From an uncultured Chloroflexota bacterium (GTDB lineage: Bacteria; Chloroflexota; Anaerolineae; Aggregatilineales; Phototrophicaceae): 5,687 nt of DNA. Of this stretch, positions 3,216 to 5,687 are shown piece by piece. The position numbers and the translations under genes are program-made. How positions within the stretch are numbered: position 1 is the first letter of the stretch; the number at the start of each line of letters is the position of its first letter. Location: contig CALDGT010001097.1 of NCBI GenBank assembly GCA_937942935.1, positions 1 through 5,687 of the forward strand, written 5' to 3'. The notes under the pieces were generated by a model that saw nothing but the letters and a program-made list of their open reading frames with translations, searched no databases and was not told the DNA's origin.

Positions 3216-5687
3216 ATGCAAAATGGGCTTGGAAGACAATTAGGTCAATATACCCTAGACCGACTGATAGGTAAGGGCGCGATGGGCGAGGTGTACTTGG
3301 GCAATCAAGCCGCCTTGCAACGCCAAGTCGCTATTAAATTGATGAAATTCGCCACCGATGAAGCCTTTAGGCGCTTTCAACAAGAAGTCGCCATCACTGC
3401 GACATTAGACCATCCGCATATCATCAAAATTTATGATTATGGTATCCAAAATGGGATTCCGTATGTTGTGATGCAATATTTGACGGGTGGAACACTAGCC
3501 GAGCGCATTTTTTATGTTCGCACCAATGGCTTGCAATCAATGTCATTGGGAGAGGCGGCGCAACTCACAGAAAAATTGGCAAGCGCCATAGATTACGCTC
3601 ATCAACAAGGTGTTATTCACCGCGATATTAAACCCGGTAACGTGATGTTTGATGTGCATGGTTTTCCGTATCTGGTGGATTTTGGCATCGCCCGTTTAGG
3701 TGAGGGCGGACAAGAGTTAACCCAATTGGGGATGACAGTCGGTACACCCTATTACATGGCGCCAGAAATGTGGGGACCGGGCGATTTGACCAAGCATGTA
3801 GACCAATATGCGATGGCAGTCATGGTGTATGAAATGCTCACTGGTCGTCATCCATTTGAAGTAGACCCCGGCAAAGAACCCAATTTGAATTTGATGTATA
3901 AGCATCTTAATGAACAACCCCCATTAGTTGAGTCTATTCGATATGATTTGCCACCTCAATTAAGCCTTGTGCTACGACGAGCATTGGCAAAACGCCCACA
4001 AGACCGTTATCCGACCGTATCCGATTTTGCCCGTGCGTTATCGGATGTTGCACGCCTTTCACCCGGTGACACCACCGACTTTTTCCGTTTCAAATTACCA
4101 GAAAAATCTATCAACGATAGAGCAGGTGATTCTTCTGGGTTAGCCAGTCGGATTGCCGCCATCTCAAAATCGGGGCTTGGGAGTGGGTCACAAGGTGGAT
4201 ATGCTTCTCAAGGTGGTTTTGGGTCACGCCCTGCACCAAATATGGGCATGTTAAATCCGCCTAAGCCTGCTAATCGCGCTCCACTCATTGCGATTGTTGC
4301 TATTTTAGCCGTTTTGGTGGTTGGTGGAATGATTCTGTTACTTTCTGGTGGCAGTGGGGGGGAGAATGCCGATGTGACAACCACACCCGCCGCAATTGCC
4401 GAAAATGCCTCACCTACAAATGATGTGGTGGTGATTCCCGATGAGCCAACCCTCACACCGACATTGACCACCACTGAAGAAACGACTGCTACAGAAGAAA
4501 CCACATCTGAATTATTGCCAACCGCAACCCTAAGCGATGCAGTGATGCAATTATTCCGCGAATCTACTCAGACAGCAGAGGCGCTCTCTAATCCAGACCC
4601 TACAACCGAAATCACCCCTACAGAAGAAATCATTGCGACAGAAGAAACGACTGCCACCTCAGAAGGTATCGCCACAGATGAATTAACCGCAGAAATATCG
4701 CCAACCGCAACCCTAAGTGATGCGGTGGTGCAATTATTCCGTGGGGCAACGCAAACCGCACAAGCGAATCTTGCGCCAACCGATGATGCAACATCAGAAA
4801 TTCCCACCGAAGGCACACCCGATGTCGGGTTATCAGTAGATAACACCTCAGAGCCAACCGCAGAAGAAACAGAATTATCTGGCACAGACCAACAAGCCAC
4901 ACTCGATGCAATTGTGCAAGCGACATTAGATGGTAATCAGACGGCAACCCACGAAATAATGTTGAGTGCTACTGCCGAACAAGAATTTATCAACCAAACC
5001 GCAACCGCGAATGTGCCAACGGTGACATCCACCCCTACAGCGACCAATACGCCCAAGCCAACACGCACATTTACGCCAACGGCGACTTCTACCCCAACCG
5101 AAACACCAACATCAACATATACCCCATCGCCAACCCCCACTAGCACACCAAATGAGACCGATATTGCGGGGACAGCGACCCAATCTTATCTCGATACATT
5201 GCCGACCAACACCCCAACTATCACCCCAACTGCCACACCAGAATCGTGGACAGTGAACAGCCTTGAAGTGACTGTACGCGGGTGGGCGCCCCCTCGTGTG
5301 GCATTATCGCTTATCTTTGCCCCAATGGAATGTTTTATAGCAGGTGATGTAGAACAATGTTTAGAAGCACCATTTGAGGTAGATTTCAAATTGGTCACAA
5401 ATGCCCAATATGCTCAATGTGTGAATGGTGGGGCATGTTTGCGCCCAATCGCATCCGATTTATATGACCCGACAGGGGCGCGTAAAGATGAGCCTGTGGT
5501 GGGCATCACATGGTTTATGGCACAAACTTATTGCCAAGAACGAGGCGGACGGTTATTGACAGAGCGCGAATGGTTATTTGTCGCCCAAAATAGCCCCGAT
5601 TTTGGTGTCTCTGCCCGTGAATGGCTTGGCACGATTGCACAAGATTATGATTTTGCGCCTTATAATGCTGATGATGGGCGCGAAGAT
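3216..5687 (+). CDS. Transmembrane Ser/Thr protein kinase with extracytoplasmic FGE/SUMF1-like domain (C-terminus missing)
   Basis: The frame is open from the ATG at 3216 to the window edge, giving 824 residues and no stop. Residues about 12-275 are a complete Hanks-type (PknB-like) kinase that phosphorylates Ser/Thr in the cytoplasm. Visible elements are the glycine loop G19-K-G21-A-M-G24, Lys41 in VAIK, Glu57 of helix C, HRDIKPGN with Asp137, Lys139 and Asn142, the DFG Asp155, and GTPYYMAPE (176-184) with candidate activating Thr169, Thr174 and Thr177. All catalytic residues are present, so it should be active. A Gly/Ser/Pro-rich juxtamembrane stretch follows, then one membrane helix (356-376). 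Outside lies a Thr/Glu/Pro-rich stalk (about 377-676) and then an FGE-sulfatase-like domain from about 680. That domain has TNAQYAQCVNGGAC (728-741), PVVGITW (760-766) and GGRLLTEREW (777-786). FGE-like domains often bind ligands rather than act as enzymes in such fusions. I infer a sensor kinase whose stalk crosses the wall; ligand and targets are unknown. Confidence 0.93.
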   Translation, partial: MQNGLGRQLGQYTLDRLIGKGAMGEVYLGNQAALQRQVAIKLMKFATDEAFRRFQQEVAITATLDHPHIIKIYDYGIQNGIPYVVMQYLTGGTLAERIFYVRTNGLQSMSLGEAAQLTEKLASAIDYAHQQGVIHRDIKPGNVMFDVHGFPYLVDFGIARLGEGGQELTQLGMTVGTPYYMAPEMWGPGDLTKHVDQYAMAVMVYEMLTGRHPFEVDPGKEPNLNLMYKHLNEQPPLVESIRYDLPPQLSLVLRRALAKRPQDRYPTVSDFARALSDVARLSPGDTTDFFRFKLPEKSINDRAGDSSGLASRIAAISKSGLGSGSQGGYASQGGFGSRPAPNMGMLNPPKPANRAPLIAIVAILAVLVVGGMILLLSGGSGGENADVTTTPAAIAENASPTNDVVVIPDEPTLTPTLTTTEETTATEETTSELLPTATLSDAVMQLFRESTQTAEALSNPDPTTEITPTEEIIATEETTATSEGIATDELTAEISPTATLSDAVVQLFRGATQTAQANLAPTDDATSEIPTEGTPDVGLSVDNTSEPTAEETELSGTDQQATLDAIVQATLDGNQTATHEIMLSATAEQEFINQTATANVPTVTSTPTATNTPKPTRTFTPTATSTPTETPTSTYTPSPTPTSTPNETDIAGTATQSYLDTLPTNTPTITPTATPESWTVNSLEVTVRGWAPPRVALSLIFAPMECFIAGDVEQCLEAPFEVDFKLVTNAQYAQCVNGGACLRPIASDLYDPTGARKDEPVVGITWFMAQTYCQERGGRLLTEREWLFVAQNSPDFGVSAREWLGTIAQDYDFAPYNADDGRED
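4281..4343 (+). other. Membrane-spanning segment of the kinase
   Basis: Residues 356-376 of the kinase are an uninterrupted hydrophobic run of about 21 residues, rich in Ile, Val, Leu and Ala. Arg354 and Lys350 flank it on the kinase side. This fits a single helix with the kinase inside and the C-terminal part outside. Confidence 0.85.
4476..4766 (+). repeat. Internal duplication in the kinase stalk
   Basis: PTATLSDAVMQLFRESTQTA (from residue 435, 4518-4583) recurs as PTATLSDAVVQLFRGATQTA (from residue 496, 4701-4766), 183 bases apart. The preceding GAAGAAACGACTGC also occurs twice, at 4476 and 4641. The distance from that motif to the repeat is 42 bases in the first copy and 60 in the second, an 18-base in-frame difference. 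A weaker third relative, ATLDAIVQATLDGNQTA, lies at residues 561-577. The DNA copies remain close, suggesting a fairly recent in-frame duplication. Confidence 0.75.
5016..5243 (+). repeat. TPT-rich low-complexity stalk of the kinase
   Basis: Residues 601-676 of the kinase are mostly Thr and Pro in TPT/PTxTPT periods, interrupted by a short DIAGTATQSYLDTLP segment at 649-663. Such sequence should be extended and may be O-glycosylated. It joins the repeat-containing stalk to the FGE-like domain and resembles the shorter linker in the vWA protein. Confidence 0.8.
5255..5687 (+). other. FGE/SUMF1-like domain of the kinase, truncated by the window edge
   Basis: Starting near residue 680, the domain shows a compressed form of the FGE-sulfatase pattern: a Cys-containing entry segment, FEVDFKLVTNAQYAQCV, PVVGITW, TYCQERGGRLLTEREW, then SAREWLG (799-805). 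SAREWLG resembles the late GNVWEW motif of the family. The final part, where the catalytic cysteines of true FGE lie, is beyond the window, so enzyme activity cannot be judged. Confidence 0.75.

Noticed and set aside
3717..3917. Minus-strand 66-residue open frame inside the kinase domain
   Set aside because: It is antisense to the conserved activation-loop region of the kinase; a coding shadow.
4476..5243. Repeated sequence considered as a CRISPR or tandem DNA array
   Set aside because: Repeats are in frame, encode a low-complexity protein stalk, vary in length, and lack regular spacer-repeat structure.
4208..5398. Minus-strand Val/Gly/Ser-rich open frames (4208-4504, 4568-4900, 4630-4947, 4937-5146, 5186-5398)
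   Set aside because: They are reverse-strand readings of the Thr/Pro/Glu-rich stalk, whose repeated ACC/CCA/ACA codons avoid stops on the opposite strand and give VGV-type repeats.

Overview
This window most likely comes from a Chloroflexota bacterium, of an Anaerolineae-like lineage. The evidence is two exported or membrane proteins with Thr/Pro stalks of the PTxTPT type, a transmembrane Ser/Thr kinase ending in a formylglycine-generating-enzyme (FGE/SUMF1-like) domain, and a secreted von Willebrand factor A (vWA) protein. All of these combinations are common in that phylum. The assignment rests on architecture only; there is no rRNA or marker gene here.

Layout. Three genes lie on the minus strand and one on the plus strand, and coding is dense. 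(1) Positions 1-1557, minus: a secreted vWA protein with an intact metal-binding (MIDAS) motif, a signal peptide and a PTxTPT linker. Its C-terminus runs off the left edge. (2) Positions 1684-2226, minus: a RibD-C/dihydrofolate-reductase-fold protein. (3) Positions 2298-3104, minus: an AraC-family regulator with a DUF6597-like N-terminus, probably controlling gene 2, itself, or both. (4) Positions 3216-5687, plus: a large membrane Ser/Thr kinase made of a cytoplasmic kinase, one membrane helix, a long Thr/Glu/Pro-rich stalk with an internal duplication, and an extracytoplasmic FGE-like domain cut by the right edge.

Regulation. The 111-base gap between genes 3 and 4 is a divergent control region. 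It holds a candidate extended -10 promoter for the regulator, a candidate promoter for the kinase, and a nested inverted repeat that ends on the kinase ribosome-binding site. Genes 2 and 1 each have a weaker candidate promoter of their own. Both the vWA protein and the AraC regulator appear to start at TTG codons.

How they may work together. The kinase and the vWA protein look like cell-surface sensing or adhesion modules with similar stalks. The AraC regulator and reductase between them look like a small independent metabolic or stress cassette. No stretch over 300 bases lacks a gene, and I see no tRNA, rRNA, CRISPR array, insertion sequence or convincing intrinsic terminator. I did not find a clearly new system. 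The most interesting item is the kinase with its compressed FGE-like ectodomain.
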